Part shown: positions 1 to 9,955 of the stretch, in pieces | Numbering within the stretch: position 1 is the stretch's first letter | How the letters are laid out: each line of letters opens with the position of its first letter | Source of the DNA: Erinaceus europaeus | Taxonomy: Eukaryota > Chordata > Mammalia > Eulipotyphla > Erinaceidae | Length of the DNA: 64,000 nt | Reading direction: 5' to 3' | Assembly (NCBI RefSeq): GCF_950295315.1 | Contig: NC_080181.1 | Span: 2,796,726-2,860,725 of the forward strand | The notes under the pieces: generated by a model | What the model saw: the letters and a program-made list of their open reading frames with translations, nothing else | Databases searched by the model: none | Told to the model about the DNA's origin: nothing | Translations under genes and position numbers: made by a program

Positions 1-402
1 TCAGATCTTTGCTATTGCCCCCCTTAAAGTCTCAAATTATCTTATTTCTAGAAATAATGAAGGCTGTACCTTTTAAGAATTGTCTCACTGATTTTCCCTG
101 TGGACCATCTAGCAGCTGCACTGGACGCCATCCAGAGCCTCCTGGAGGGACTCCCCCCTCCTGCATGGAGCACCTGCTCATGTGGGTGGAACCTGTGTGC
201 ATGGTAATGTCTGCCGGCTCAGAGCCCACTAGTATATGGCACAGTCCTCTAGCCACTGCCAGGCAGTGGGCACAGATGCTAACAGATAAAATCACTACCA
301 CGGCAGGCTGCTGGGCAAGAAACAGGCCAGCCTGCCCTCTCCCAATGGCTACAGCCACTGTGTGCTGGGTCTCAGGTGTGCAGGCCAGCTCCCCGCCGCG
401 CG

Positions 403-442
<40 letters not shown>

Positions 443-728
443 CACCACCAATGTGGATCTTGGAAGACTCTTCCACATAGCCAGGGAAGAAGCAGGCTGC
501 CCCTCCTGACACTTGGGGACCCTGCAGCTGAATGCCCTCTGCAGCAGCCCCCTAAACACAAGGGCTCCTTTTTTAGGCCCTCTGCCAGCCCACTGCCTGA
601 GGTGGGCCAACACACAGCCCTGGACGCACACTCAGGCTTCCCCGGATTCCTGACACATCTCCGGTGGACCATGGGAGAGTGAGATTATGAGGCAAAAGCC
701 ACCCGGGGTCACTTTTCTAGTCTAACAT
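1..728. other. Unassigned sequence with one microsatellite
   Basis: I recognise no gene or intact repeat here apart from the alternating tract at 397-440. The open frames on both strands run through that tract and show no splice-site or domain evidence. The part around 150-215 faintly resembles a badly decayed SINE in reverse, but not well enough to call. Confidence 0.5.
397..440. repeat. (CG)n(CA)n alternating purine-pyrimidine tract
   Basis: CG dinucleotides (397-406) pass directly into CA dinucleotides, giving 44 bp of strict pyrimidine-purine alternation with one TA step at 411-412. Such tracts are classic Z-DNA formers and length-variable microsatellites. Confidence 0.95.
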
Positions 729-946
729 TTTTAAATTTTTATTTATAAAAAGGAAACACTGACAAAACCCATAGGATAAGAGGGGTACAACTCCACACAA
801 TTCCTGCCACCAGAACTCCGTATCCCACCCCCTCCCGATAGCTTTCTTTCCTATTCTTTATCCTTCTGGGAGTATGGACCCAGGGCTACCACAGGGTCCA
901 GAAGGTGGAAGGTCTGGCTCCTGTAATTGCTTCCCCACTGAAGTCT
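729..946 (-). mobile_element. LINE-like 3' end, truncated
   Basis: Matches in reverse the terminal 220 bp of the elements at 19720-20735 and 21553-22090: the TTTTTATAAATAAA end, the GGTACAACTCCACACAATTCC block, the TCTGGGAGTATGGACCCAGGG block and the GTCTGGCTCCTGTAATTGCT block. It is 5' truncated, as usual for LINE-driven insertions. Confidence 0.8.
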
Positions 947-1130
947 AACATTATTTTGATGGTGGGAACAGAGGCAGATGAGGCAGATGCAGTTGGGTGT
1001 GATTATATGGCGGTGGATGGAAACCTGAGTTTTGGCAGGGATCTTACGTTAGTAGGCAAAATTACAGAGTATCTGAAATGTTAGCAACAGATAAACCAGT
1101 GTTACCCTGATAAACTTAAAAGGTGTCTGT

Positions 1131-1189
1131 CCGGGAGGTGGCAGTGAAAGCATAAGACTCTCAAGCATGAAGTCCTGAGTCCTTTTCTC
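1131..1189 (+). mobile_element. SINE-C head, interrupted
   Basis: Starts GTCCGGGAGGTGGCAGTG and runs to AAGTCCTGAGTCC, the tRNA-like half of SINE-C. The rest of the element resumes near 1450, after an inserted inverted SINE-C. Confidence 0.75.
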
Positions 1190-1449
1190 TTTTTCTTTTT
1201 TTTTTTTAAAGATTTTATTTATGGGTGGGGGTAGATAGCATAATAGTTATGCAGAGACCCTCATGCCTGAGGCTCCAAAGTCTCAGGTTCAATCCCCCCG
1301 CACCACTATAAACCAGAGCTGATCAGTGCTCTGGTAGAAAAAAATATTTATTAATGAGAAAGATAGGGGGAGAGAGAGAGAACCAGACATGACTCTGGTA
1401 CATGTGCTGCTGGAGATTGAACTCAGGACCTCGCCACCTGCTGGAGCAC
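1190..1449 (-). mobile_element. SINE-C, inserted in another SINE-C and itself interrupted
   Basis: The poly-T and AAAGATTTTATTTAT of a reversed SINE-C tail lie at 1196-1221. The body (TTAATGAGAAAGATAG ... CCAGACATGACTCTGGTACA) resumes at about 1345, after an inserted SINE-D. With the plus-strand SINE-C at 1450-1580 it forms an inverted repeat. Confidence 0.75.
1222..1337 (+). mobile_element. SINE-D inside SINE-C tail
   Basis: GGGTGGGGGTAGATAGCATAATAG head, CTCAGGTTCAATCCCC B-box region and AGAGCTGATCAGTGCTCTGG end are all present. Short ATTTAT-like sequence on both sides may be the target-site duplication. Confidence 0.8.
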
Positions 1450-1580
1450 CTGAGCTCAATCCCCAGCAGTGCATGTACCCGAGTGATGTCTGGTCCTGAG
1501 CTCAATCCCCAGCAGTGCATGTACCTGAGTGATGTCTGGTCCTTTTCCTCTCTCCTATCTTTCTCATTAATAAATAATTA
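1450..1580 (+). mobile_element. SINE-C body with a 46 bp tandem duplication
   Basis: The block CTGAGCTCAATCCCCAGCAG through GATGTCTGGTC occurs at 1450-1495 and again at 1496-1541 with a single C/T difference. The normal CTATCTTTCTCATTAATAAA tail follows. The duplication post-dates insertion. Confidence 0.8.
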
Positions 1581-1652
1581 AACTAAAATGGTGCAAAGCA
1601 CACTGGGACATAGTGACAAAAATCACAGAAGTTTATGCTAAGTATAAATCTT

Positions 1653-1916
1653 TTAAAAATTTTATTTTCCCTTTTGTTGCCCTAGTTTTTTATTGTTGTA
1701 GCTATTATTGATGTCGTCATTTCTGGATAGAACAGAGAAATGGAGAGAAGAGAGGAAGACAGTGGGGAGAGAAAAAGACACCTGCAGATCTGCTTCACCA
1801 CCTGTGAAGCGACTCCCCTGCAGGTGCTGAGCCGGGGGCTCGAACCGGGATCCTTATGCTGGTCCTTGCACTTTGCGCCACATGCGCTTAACCCGCTGCG
1901 CCACTGCCCGATTCCC
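1653..1916 (-). mobile_element. SINE-A, full length
   Basis: Complete in reverse: T-rich tail, TTGTTGTAGCTATTATTGATG, GGAGAGAAGAGAGGAAGACAG, CACCTGCAGATCTGCTTCAC, B box complement GGCTCGAACCGGGATCC and head ending GCCCGATTCCCC. Confidence 0.92.
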
Positions 1917-2261
1917 CGATTTTGCTCTTTCGAACTGTATGGCAAATTATTACTGGGATCTGTTCCTGCCAGGACCTGGAGAAGAGAGTCTTTTAAGTCA
2001 TTTGAAATGGGACTGTACTGAAGTCATAGCAAATTGGTACTGAAAACCCAATTTTGAGTCTAGGCAGCACCTCTCCAGCTGGGATCAGCCAGCCCAGCCT
2101 GACACCTGGTGTGCTGGGCCTTTACTCAGGGACCTGCACTGTCCACACCCTCGCAAAGACCTGACATCCCACACCTCTGCTCTCTCCCCTCCCCACACAC
2201 ACCCTCAGGCTTTTTTCCTAGAAGCTCTCGACCCTTCTTCACCAGGCATGGACTACTTTTT
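1917..2261. other. Unassigned unique sequence
   Basis: No repeat family, coding signal or RNA gene recognised. The short plus-strand frame at 2109-2297 runs into the SINE at its end and has no support. Confidence 0.5.
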
Positions 2262-2469
2262 AAAACTTTTTTTATTGTTATCTTTATTATTAGATAAAGA
2301 TTGAGGGGGAGGGGGAGATAGAGAGGGAGAGAGAGAGACAGAGAGAAACCTGCAGCCCTGCTTCACCACTCGTGAAGCTTTCCCCCTGCAGGTGGGGACC
2401 AGTGGCTTGAACCAGGGTCCTTGCGCCCTGTAATGTGTGCGTTTAACCAGGTGTGCTGCGGCCTGGCCG
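2262..2469 (-). mobile_element. SINE-B, full length
   Basis: Reads in reverse through a GA-rich body (2306-2349), the CACTCGTGAAGCTTTCCCCC core, CTGCAGGTGGGGACCAG, and a tRNA head ending GGTGTGCTGCGGCCTGGCC. Confidence 0.92.
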
Positions 2470-2984
2470 TGACATGTCTTGTTGGAAAAGTACTATTTTC
2501 TTGGGGTGACTGTAGGAAAACCCTGGAGTAAAAGTAATGCCCAACAGTAAAGTCACGTGACTCCAGGCCACTGCTCTCACTGCTGGTCAGGAAGGCCTGG
2601 GAAGGGCTGCAGCCCCTCAGAGGCAGGCACACAGGGAGGCGCAGGGAGGAAGCAAGGGGCACAGTGCTGTGCTGTGACTGTCCAAAGAAACTGCCTATGT
2701 TTCTTTTAACAAAATGTCTGGATCTGGCCCACTCAACGAGATAGATCAATTCATTTATAAATCTTCAAGGCCAGAGTAAAGTTGACACAAGTGAAAGGAA
2801 GGGAGAGGAGGAGGGAGGATGGATGGATGGAAGGTGTATTTATTTATATAGATGTGTATATAAGTATTTATTTCTGATCTGGGAAAGAGAGGGGGAGAGT
2901 TCAAATATTCACCATTGATGCTTCTGAATTCGAGCTTTAGTCAAAAGACTACAGATTCCCAATGAATGTGACATACTCTAATAT
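2470..2984. other. Unassigned sequence
   Basis: Contains a short GGAT/GGAA run near 2815-2832 and TATTTAT-rich DNA near 2838-2870. Nothing else recognisable. The minus-strand frame at 2363-2749 begins in the adjacent SINE and is not a gene candidate. Confidence 0.5.
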
Positions 2985-3172
2985 TATTTTAATGAGAGCG
3001 AGCGACAGGGAGAAAGATATACACACACATGGGGGGAGAGACAGACAGAGACAGAGAAAGAGACCAGAGTACTGCTCAGTTCTGGCATACTGTGGTGCTG
3101 GGAACTGAACCTGGGAACTCAAACCTCAGGCATGAAAGTCATTTGCATAACCATTATGCTGTCTCCCAGCCC
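2985..3172 (-). mobile_element. SINE-D, diverged
   Basis: Reverse copy with CCAGAGTACTGCTCAGTTCT, GTGGTGCTGGGAACTGAACC, CCTCAGGCATGAAAGTC and head complement ATAACCATTATGCTGTCTCC. A longer GA-rich 3' part is retained than in most copies. Confidence 0.85.
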
Positions 3173-3187
3173 TCTCTATTATAATTT

Positions 3188-3462
3188 TTTAAAAGATTTA
3201 TTTATTTATTCCCTTGTTGTTGTCCTTGTTTTATTATTGTAGTTATTGTTGTTGTTATTGATGTTGTCATTGTTAGATAGGACAGAGAGAAATGGAGAGA
3301 GGAGGGGAAGACAGAGAGGGAGAAAGACAGACACCTGCAGACCTGCTCTTAAAGCGACTCCCCTACAGGTGGGGAGCCATGGACAAACTGGGATCCTTAA
3401 GCCTGTCCTTGTACTTTGCGCCACCTGCGCTTAACCCGGCGTTACCGCTGACTCTCAACTCT
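3188..3462 (-). mobile_element. SINE-A, full length with small core deletion
   Basis: Typical tail and GGAGAGAGGAGGGGAAGACA block. The expected TTCACCGCCTGTGAAGCGAC core is shortened to CTCTTAAAGCGACTCC (about 3347-3362), a small internal deletion. Confidence 0.9.
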
Positions 3463-3523
3463 ATTATAATTTTAAGGCAGCATTTAGCATGCACGTGTGA
3501 GTAATAGAAATTACTTCTTTCAG

Positions 3524-3787
3524 GGGGTCGGGCGGTAGCACAGCAGGTTAAGTGGACGTGGCGCAAAGCGCCAGGACCGGCATAAGGATCCCGGTTTGAG
3601 CCCCCGCTCCCCACCTGCAGGGGAGTCGATTTACACACAGGCTGTCAAGCAGGTCTGCAGGTGTCTGTCTTTCTCTCTCTCCCTGTCTTCCCCTCCTCTC
3701 TCCATTTGTCTCTGTCCTGTCCAACAACGACGACAACAACAATAAAACAAGAGCAATAAAAGAATAAATATTTTTAAAAATCTAAAA
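3524..3787 (+). mobile_element. SINE-A, full length
   Basis: Head GGGGGTCGGGCGGTAGCACA, B-box region CCGGTTTGAGCCCC, CT-rich middle and CAACAACAATAAAACAAGAG tail. It faces the reversed SINE-A at 3188-3462, so the pair is an inverted repeat separated by about 60 bp. Confidence 0.92.
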
Positions 3788-3824
3788 AAAAGAAACATGT
3801 TAAAAAAAGTTATTACTTTCAGAA

Positions 3825-3892
3825 GAACCAGCAAGTAAACATATGAGATAGATGTAGTGAACCAGCAAGTAAACATATGAGATAGATGTAGT
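3825..3892. repeat. 34 bp perfect tandem duplication
   Basis: A block beginning GAACCAGCAAGTAAACATAT occupies 3825-3858 and is repeated without change at 3859-3892, followed by the first four bases of a third copy. Confidence 0.95.
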
Positions 3893-5403
3893 GAACATCG
3901 TAACTCCCCAAGCTAGTTAAAGGGAAACCCTCAGTCATTTCCTAGGAATTACCTGTCATTTTCTTGCCATCAAACTGCACAGCACAACACCCAAGCATGA
4001 GGCCCTGCCACCCCTGGGTGTTGGGGGACCTCCAGCCCCAAACCCCAGACTTGGCTGGGGCTCAGACAAGTGTCGGGGAACAGGGACCAAGCCAAAGCCC
4101 CTGACCTGACCAAACACCACAATAGAGTCACTTTTTCCTCTGTCAGTGGTGACACAAGAAGTCCCTGATAAGAATTTAGAAAGGTTTCTTTTCTGGTGAG
4201 ACCTACCTGTCTGGCAGTAATGTGACAAGCTCATGGGCAACAGTTGGGTCAGTGTGCCATTTAGCCCTGGAGAGTATGCTATGGGTAAAACAGCAGGCCT
4301 GGGTGATGCGGAGGGTGTGTGCGCGAGCGCGTGTATTCTCAGGGCTCGGGATGATGCAGACACAGTAAGGATGCTTGGTGCTCTTAGCTGTGACACAGTG
4401 GTGTTGCCTATGTAGGGCACAGGAGGGGAAAGTTCTGGTCAACACAGACATCAGGACTGGAAGGGGGCATGTGAGGGAAAACATACAACACACAGAACGG
4501 CTGGGAAGCAGAAGGCAGTCACGCTGGCACTGCTCTGTGGATCTGCCCTGTGAACTGGGAGGTGTGGAACCCCTAGGGCTTTATTTTCAGAATACAGTTC
4601 TAGCAACACAAAGAACGAGAGGTAGGGATGTAGGCAACACATTGACGAAAACACATTGCTAGGAAAGCAAGGACCTTATCCTTCTATATTTGGTCTGGAG
4701 GAGGAAGAAACTGCTCTGGGGAGGCGGTAGTTACGTAAGGCAATTGCCAGGCTCGAAGGAGTGGCCAGCTTCTCTTCCCTGCATCACACCTCGCTGCTTC
4801 CTGGGAGCTTGTCACACAGCCCTTACAGAGCATGTGTGTTTCTTTTCTCACTTCAAATAGCTGAATGCAGATGACAAAACACACTCCAGCCTAAGAAGAG
4901 TCAGACAACGTGAATCTGAAACCCTACAATGTAAGCATACCCCAACACCACAGAATTTAGTCCTAAGCCAGCCAGTATTTCCGTGCTTCTGCAAACGTGC
5001 TTTCCATTATTTCTGAAGACAAACTCAGTATTTCTGTGTTCACATCAACAGTGTTTGAAGCTGTCAGGCTGCATCCTTGCCTCCGGCATTCATTTTGGAG
5101 AGCTTCGGGGCTTTCTCGATTAGTCCCGCCCACTCAGCTGCCCAGGGTGACCACAACCACCCTCTCCACCTGGGTGTCTCCTCAAGTCACAGACGCAACG
5201 TTATCGCAGAAGAGTGCCAAATCACCACAGGTCTCTCTACAATACGGCAACTACTAAAGAACTTGTACAATCACCTAGACATTGGCTTTCTGGAGAAACC
5301 CTCAATAATCTTTGAAGATTAGTCACTGCTGATTTTATGCACGTGCAAGAACCACACATACTTGGAAGCATTGGCTACATTCCCTTCACAAGAAATTGTC
5401 AAA
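3893..5403. other. 1.5 kb without recognised repeats
   Basis: The longest SINE-free stretch in the first 9 kb. Several open frames exist on both strands (for example 3956-4420 minus), but they are low-complexity or lack any recognisable domain. A GTGTGTGCGCGAGCGCGTGT patch lies at about 4315-4334. No gene called. Confidence 0.5.
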
Positions 5404-5622
5404 GAGGAGTCGGCGGTGGGTTAAGCACACATAGTACAAAGTGCAAGAACGGGCGTAAGGATCCCTGCTCAAGCCCCCAGCTCCCCACCTGCAGGGGAGT
5501 CGCTTCACAAGCAGTGAAGCAGGTCTGCAGGTGTCTGTCTTTCTCTCCCCCTGTCTTCCCCTCCTCTCTCCATTTCTCTCTGTCCAACAACAATGACAGC
5601 AACAACAATGGGAAAAAATGGC
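5404..5622 (+). mobile_element. SINE-A, short tail
   Basis: Head GAGGAGTCGGCGGTGGGTTA lacks several bases of the A-box region. The core and CT-rich middle are good. The AACAACAA tail is cut short at AACAACAATGGG. Confidence 0.9.
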
Positions 5623-5997
5623 TCTGACTCACCAGAGAGCTGCGTTGCAGGAGGAAGGCCCATCTTCAACCTGGGGCCTGCGAGTAGCCACGGGGCACAG
5701 GGAAGCTGGAGGGAGAGCTGTTTACCAGGACAGGACACACTCCCCCCTTCTCCAGGGAGGGGGGCTGCACTGGGGGCCCCAGGAAGGAAGGAAGGAAGGA
5801 TGCATGGACGGGGGTTGGGGGGTCACCTTCCAGGAATTCCCCAAGTCGCCACTGCGAAGATGGCCAAGGGACGCCAGAGGGGCAGGGGAGAAGCAGCCTC
5901 CCCTTCCCATCAGCCGGCTGTTAAAGCCTTGCCTCCAGGTGCCCGCACTTGAGGAGGGGCTGCTCTCAGCTGGGCCCTATCACAGCTTTGCTGGATC
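5623..5997. other. Unassigned GC-richer sequence
   Basis: GC-richer than its surroundings, with an AAGG run at 5781-5799. Overlapping open frames on both strands have no recognisable protein signature. Confidence 0.45.
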
Positions 5998-6184
5998 TTT
6001 TTTTTTTTTTTTTTTTTAAGATTTTTAAATTAGTTAATTAACTGATTTCCCCTTTTGTTGCCCTTGTTTTTTTATTGTTGTAGTTATTGTTGTTGTTATT
6101 GATGTCATCATTGTTGGATAGGACAGAGAGAAATGGAGAGAGGAGGGGAAGACAGAGAAGGGGAGAGAAAGACACCTGCAGACC
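5998..6184 (-). mobile_element. SINE-A, tRNA head missing
   Basis: A T tract (5998-6017) leads into a clear reversed SINE-A tail and GGAGAGAGGAGGGGAAGACA block, then stops at CACCTGCAGAC and joins directly to a plus-strand SINE at 6184. The tRNA-like half is absent. Confidence 0.88.
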
Positions 6185-6440
6185 GGTTAAGCACACACAG
6201 TACCAAGTGCAAGGACCTGGGTTCAAGCCCCTGGCTTCCTACCAGCAGGGAGGATGCTTCCCTAGCCAAGCAGTAATGCAGGTCTGCAGATGCGTCTCTC
6301 TCAACTCCCCTCTTCTCTCAAATTCTCTCTGTCCTGTCCAATAAAATGAAAAAAAAAATGGCCACCAGATGCAGTGGATTTGTAGTGCCGGCACTCAGCT
6401 CCAGTGATAACCCTGGAGGAAAAACTGGAAAAAATAAATA
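6184..6440 (+). mobile_element. SINE-B/T, fused head-to-head with reversed SINE-A
   Basis: Starts inside the head at GGTTAAGCACACACAGTACC, keeps the B box (GGGTTCAAGCCCC), CT-rich middle and CCAATAAAATG, then carries module T (GCAGTGGATTTGTAGTGCCG ... GTGATAACCCTGG). Confidence 0.88.
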
Positions 6441-6699
6441 AATAACTTGGCTAACACTGACTTTCATATAAACAAAAAAAATCATTGATTTCACACATAT
6501 GGCAGACATACACCGAAAGCTTGTATACAGGAATGTACCAGTCTTCTCCATAGTTTGCCCAGACTGGAAGTGCAGTAGCTGTTCACAGACATTAGACTGT
6601 TTATGACACTGAAAATCAACCAACTCACATCATATTCAACAGGAGATGATGAATGCCACAGCATTTAGTAGAAGCCACCCACCAAAGGCAGACATTTTA

Positions 6700-6960
6700 T
6701 TTAATTTTTAAAAATTTTTTAAATTTATTTTAAAAAGGAGACATTAACAAAACCATAGGATAAGAGGGGTACAACTCCACACAATTCCCACTACCAGAAC
6801 TCCGCATCCCATCCCCTCCCCTGATAGCTTTCCTATTCTTTGTCCCTCTGGGAGCATGGACCCAGGGTCATTGTGGGATGCAGAAGGTGGAAGGTCTGGC
6901 TTCTGTAATTGCTTCCCGCTGAATATGGGGGTTGGCTGTTCGATCCATACTCTCAGCCAA
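6700..6960 (-). mobile_element. LINE-like 3' end, truncated
   Basis: Same family and orientation as 729-946, extending about 40 bp further to include CTGAATATGGGGGTTGGCTG and TCGATCCATACTCTCAGCC, which in the 19.7 kb copy lie just upstream of the final 200 bp. Confidence 0.85.
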
Positions 6961-7069
6961 GGCAGACATTTTAAACTTCTACTTGATTTGGATTTAAACT
7001 CAGGGGAAACTAGTTTATCTAACAGAGATCAGAATATTGGCTATTTCTCAGAATAATATTTACTCAAGG

Positions 7070-7245
7070 TGGGGCAGGAGGCAGTGGCACACTGGGTTAA
7101 GTACATAGTATGGAGTGTAAGGACCCGCACGAGGATCCCGGTTAGAGCCCCCCCACATGCAGAGGGAGTCTGCCTCACAAGCAGTGAAGCAGGTCTGCGG
7201 GTGTCTCTCCTTCCCTCTCAACCTTTCCCTCCCCTCTCAATTTCT
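7070..7245 (+). mobile_element. SINE-B/T, 5' half of an interrupted copy
   Basis: GGGGCAGGAGGCAGTGGCAC head through CTCACAAGCAGTGAAGCAGG to the CT-rich part. Broken at CCCCTCTCAATTTCT (7231-7245) by a SINE-C. It resumes at 7402. Confidence 0.9.
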
Positions 7246-7401
7246 TTTTTTTTTTAAGAATTTATTTATTTATTAATGAGAAAGATATGAAGAGAGAGAA
7301 AGAACCAGACATCACTCTGGTACATGTGCTGTCAGGGATTGAACTCGGGACATCATGCTTGAAAATCCAATGCTTTATCCACTGTGCCACCTCCCGAACC
7401 A
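7246..7401 (-). mobile_element. SINE-C inserted into a SINE, TSD visible
   Basis: Full reversed SINE-C from poly-T to CCACCTCCCGAACCA. The flanks 7231-7245 and 7402-7416 match at 14 of 15 positions (CCCCTCTCAATTTCT versus CCCCTTTCAATTTCT). These are the duplicated target and fix the boundaries. Confidence 0.95.
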
Positions 7402-7507
7402 CCCCTTTCAATTTCTCTCTGTCTTATCCAAAAAATAAAAATAAATGGCTGTAGGAGCAGTGGATTCACACTGCAGGTACAGAGTCCCGGCGATAACCCT
7501 GGAAGCA
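7402..7507 (+). mobile_element. SINE-B/T, 3' half of the interrupted copy
   Basis: Continues with TCTCTCTGTCTTATCC, the AATAAAAATAAA tail and module T (GCAGTGGATTCACACTGCAG ... GGCGATAACCCTGG). Confidence 0.9.
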
Positions 7508-7757
7508 TTTTTCCCATTTTATCACCCTTGTTGTTATTGTTGCCATTGCCGTTGTTGGATAGGACAGAGAGAAATGGAGAGAGGAAGGGAAGACAGAGGG
7601 GGGAGAAAAAGACAGACACCTGCAGACCTGCTTCACCGCCTGTGAAGTGACACCTCCCCCTGCAGGTGGGGAGCCGGGGGCTCGAACCGGGATCCTTAAG
7701 TCAGTCCTTGTGCTTTGTACCACGTGCGCTTAACCCCCTGTGCTACTGCCTGGCCTT
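7508..7757 (-). mobile_element. SINE-A, full length
   Basis: Begins with TTTTTCCCATTTTATCACCC, then the GTTGTTATTGTTGCC tail, and ends in the head complement GTGCTACTGCCTGGCCTT. It lies directly against the SINE-B/T tail in opposite orientation. Confidence 0.92.
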
Positions 7758-7799
7758 CCGACAATTTTTTTATTATTTATTTATTTATTTATTTAATTA

Positions 7800-7958
7800 T
7801 TTTTTTAAAAGATTTTATTTATTTATTTATTTATGAAAAAGACAGGAGGAGAGAGAAAGAACCAGACATCACTCTGGCACATGTGCTGCCGGGGATCGAA
7901 CTCAGGACCTCATGCTTGAGAGTCCAAAGCTTTATCACTGCGCCACCTCCCGGACCAC
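7800..7958 (-). mobile_element. SINE-C, full length
   Basis: Near-consensus: GAGAAAGAACCAGACATCAC, CATGTGCTGCCGGGGATCGA, CCTCATGCTTGAGAGTCC and CACCTCCCGGACCAC. An ATTT-rich expanded tail precedes it (about 7768-7830). Confidence 0.93.
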
Positions 7959-8407
7959 AGGTTTTTATTTTTAAGAGATTAAAATGTATTGATCACAAAG
8001 TCCATCTTTTGAGATTTAAGTCTGCAAATTATTTTCTCTGTTAATTCTATATTTGTAGCAGGATGAGCTAGCTTCATTAAGATTTTCATTTTGTGAGGAT
8101 AATTTTTGAGTTTAAACAGAATTAAAAGAAAGAAAAATAGGTAGTCTATAGCTCAGGCACAAATCTGAATCCCATCTCCCCTGTGAAGGTCTCCATGAGT
8201 GTCCTTAGCAGAGCCGCTGATGCTCTGTTGTTGGCGTCAGTGAACGCCGAGGTGGTGCACCCTTAAACACAGTATTGCAACTGACTGCTTTCAGATCTGC
8301 CTACTTAACATCTACCGGCCTTTATATTGCTTGCTTTATATAATCCCCAATCCTGTGCTTAAAGTTCCTTTTATCTTTTTGTATTTTCAGCTTTTTGAAG
8401 TTATGGA
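7959..8407. other. Unassigned AT-rich sequence
   Basis: No repeat or coding signal recognised. Confidence 0.5.
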
Positions 8408-8698
8408 GGCCAGGTGGTGGTGCACCTAGTTACACACACCTAGTATGAAGCACAAGGACCTGGCATAAGGATCCTGGATCAAGCCCCTGGCTCCCCACCT
8501 GCAGGAGGGTCGCTTCACGAGTGGTGAAGCAGGTCTGCAGATGTCTCTTGTTCCCTCTCCCTCTCTATCTCCCCATCTCTCTCAATTTCTCTCTGTTCTA
8601 TCCAATAAAATGAGAAAGAAAAAAAAAAAGGTCTGCAGGAGCAGTATATTGTAATTCTAGTACCAAGCCCCAGTGATAACCCTGGAGAAAAAAAAAAC
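8408..8698 (+). mobile_element. SINE with module T (A/B mosaic)
   Basis: The head GGCCAGGTGGTGGTGCACCT is B-like, while TAAGGATCCTGGATCAAGCC and CCCACCTGCAGGAGGGTCGC are A-like. It ends with CCAATAAAATG, an A tract and module T (GCAGTATATTGTAATTC ... GTGATAACCCTGG). Confidence 0.88.
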
Positions 8699-9235
8699 TT
8701 ATTAAAGGTATTTTTCCAAAAGTGTTTAGTGAGCACACAAATGAAAAACTACTTCTATCAAACCCTTCATTAGAGAAAGCACAGTTACGCACCAGACCAC
8801 CCAGGACCCAGCGTGGCTCTCAGAAGAGGCAGCTGGAGGCCAGAGGGAGCCGTGCCTGTCCAGGGCCTCAGCTTGGGGAGGTGGCTGCCCGAGACACACT
8901 CACAGGATACATCTTTTATCATGCACACTTCCAATCATATATATATATATTTTTTTTTCTGAGAAGTTGTAGACTGCTTCCTCTTTGAAACAGGCCTTTA
9001 AACTCCTTTTGAAGAGGGGCTGGGTGTATGGCTTTCCTATACAGGAGGGTTCGGGTTAAGCCTTCGAGGGGGAAGCTTCACAAGATTCGCCTGGCAAAGT
9101 ACCACACAGCGAACCCAAGATTTCAATATGCATCTCACTTGCGTGCTGAGGAGATGGGGTGTCTCAGAAGGATGCTACGGATCGTGGTCATTCAACTGAA
9201 AACAGTCTCTTTAAACTGTTGAAGAGGGTTTGCTG
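8699..9235. other. Unassigned sequence
   Basis: Contains a short TA run at 8937-8950. Nothing else recognised. Confidence 0.45.
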
Positions 9236-9450
9236 GGATTACTTTATTAAGCCAACCCAACACTGTTAGGTGAGAATCACTACTGTTGGGTTCTGCTTTC
9301 TATATGAGAAAAAGAAGGCTTGGGGAAGTTGAGTAATGTGCTCAAAGTCTTGCCGTTTTCTTAGTACAGCTAGAGTTCCAAGTGTGGAAGTTCAGTACCA
9401 CCCTCAGTTCTCACGATAAATACCCTGTCTATCACATGCAGCGACTTAGG
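9236..9450 (+). mobile_element. Possible MIR SINE, ancient
   Basis: Around 9305-9390 the order TATGAGAAAAAGAAGGCTTG, GGGAAGTTGAGTAATGTGCT, CAAAGTCTTGCC parallels the conserved MIR core (tgaggaaactgaggc ... gaggttaagtaacttgccca ... aggtcacac). Divergence is high, as expected for an old mammal-wide element. Confidence 0.55.
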
Positions 9451-9679
9451 CTTTTGTACCAACATGAGTAGACAGTAACAAAGTTAGTCATGACTATCAG
9501 AGAGCAGAAATGAGCCCCAAATGTATATAGTTAAATCATTACTCAGGTGAAACCTGAGCATGGAGAGGTGGGTACTGCTAATCAATGCTATCAATGACTT
9601 CTGAAGGTCATTTAATCATTTTCACAATGACTCACTGAGTGACGAGGACATAATCTGATAGTATCTATAATGGACAAAT

Positions 9680-9955
9680 TGTTGTTTTTTTCCCCCGAGT
9701 TTATACAACTAGGGCTTGGTCCCAGTGCAACCATTCTCAGGGGTCATTTTTTCCTTCTTCCCTTTTCTCTTTATCTGTTAGGACAGAGAGGAATTGAGAA
9801 GGGGAGGGAAAGGGGAAAGAGAGAAAGAAGAGACACCTGCAAGACTGCTACGCTGCTTGTGGAGCAGTCTTGCAGCTGGGTGCTGGGGGCTTGAACCGGG
9901 GTCTTTTTTGCATGGTGATGTGTCTACTCAACAGGGTGCAGCCTGGCCCGGCCCT
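9680..9955 (-). mobile_element. SINE-B/T, diverged
   Basis: Weak reversed module T (GGGCTTGGTCCCAGTGCAAC), GA-rich body, CACCTGCAAGACTGCTACGC core and head complement GGTGCAGCCTGGCCCGG. Many substitutions suggest an older copy. Confidence 0.75.

Noticed and set aside
9028..9222. Lys/Arg-rich 64-codon frame
   Set aside because: Basic composition is suggestive, but no ribosomal or other family pattern could be confirmed and there is no splice context.
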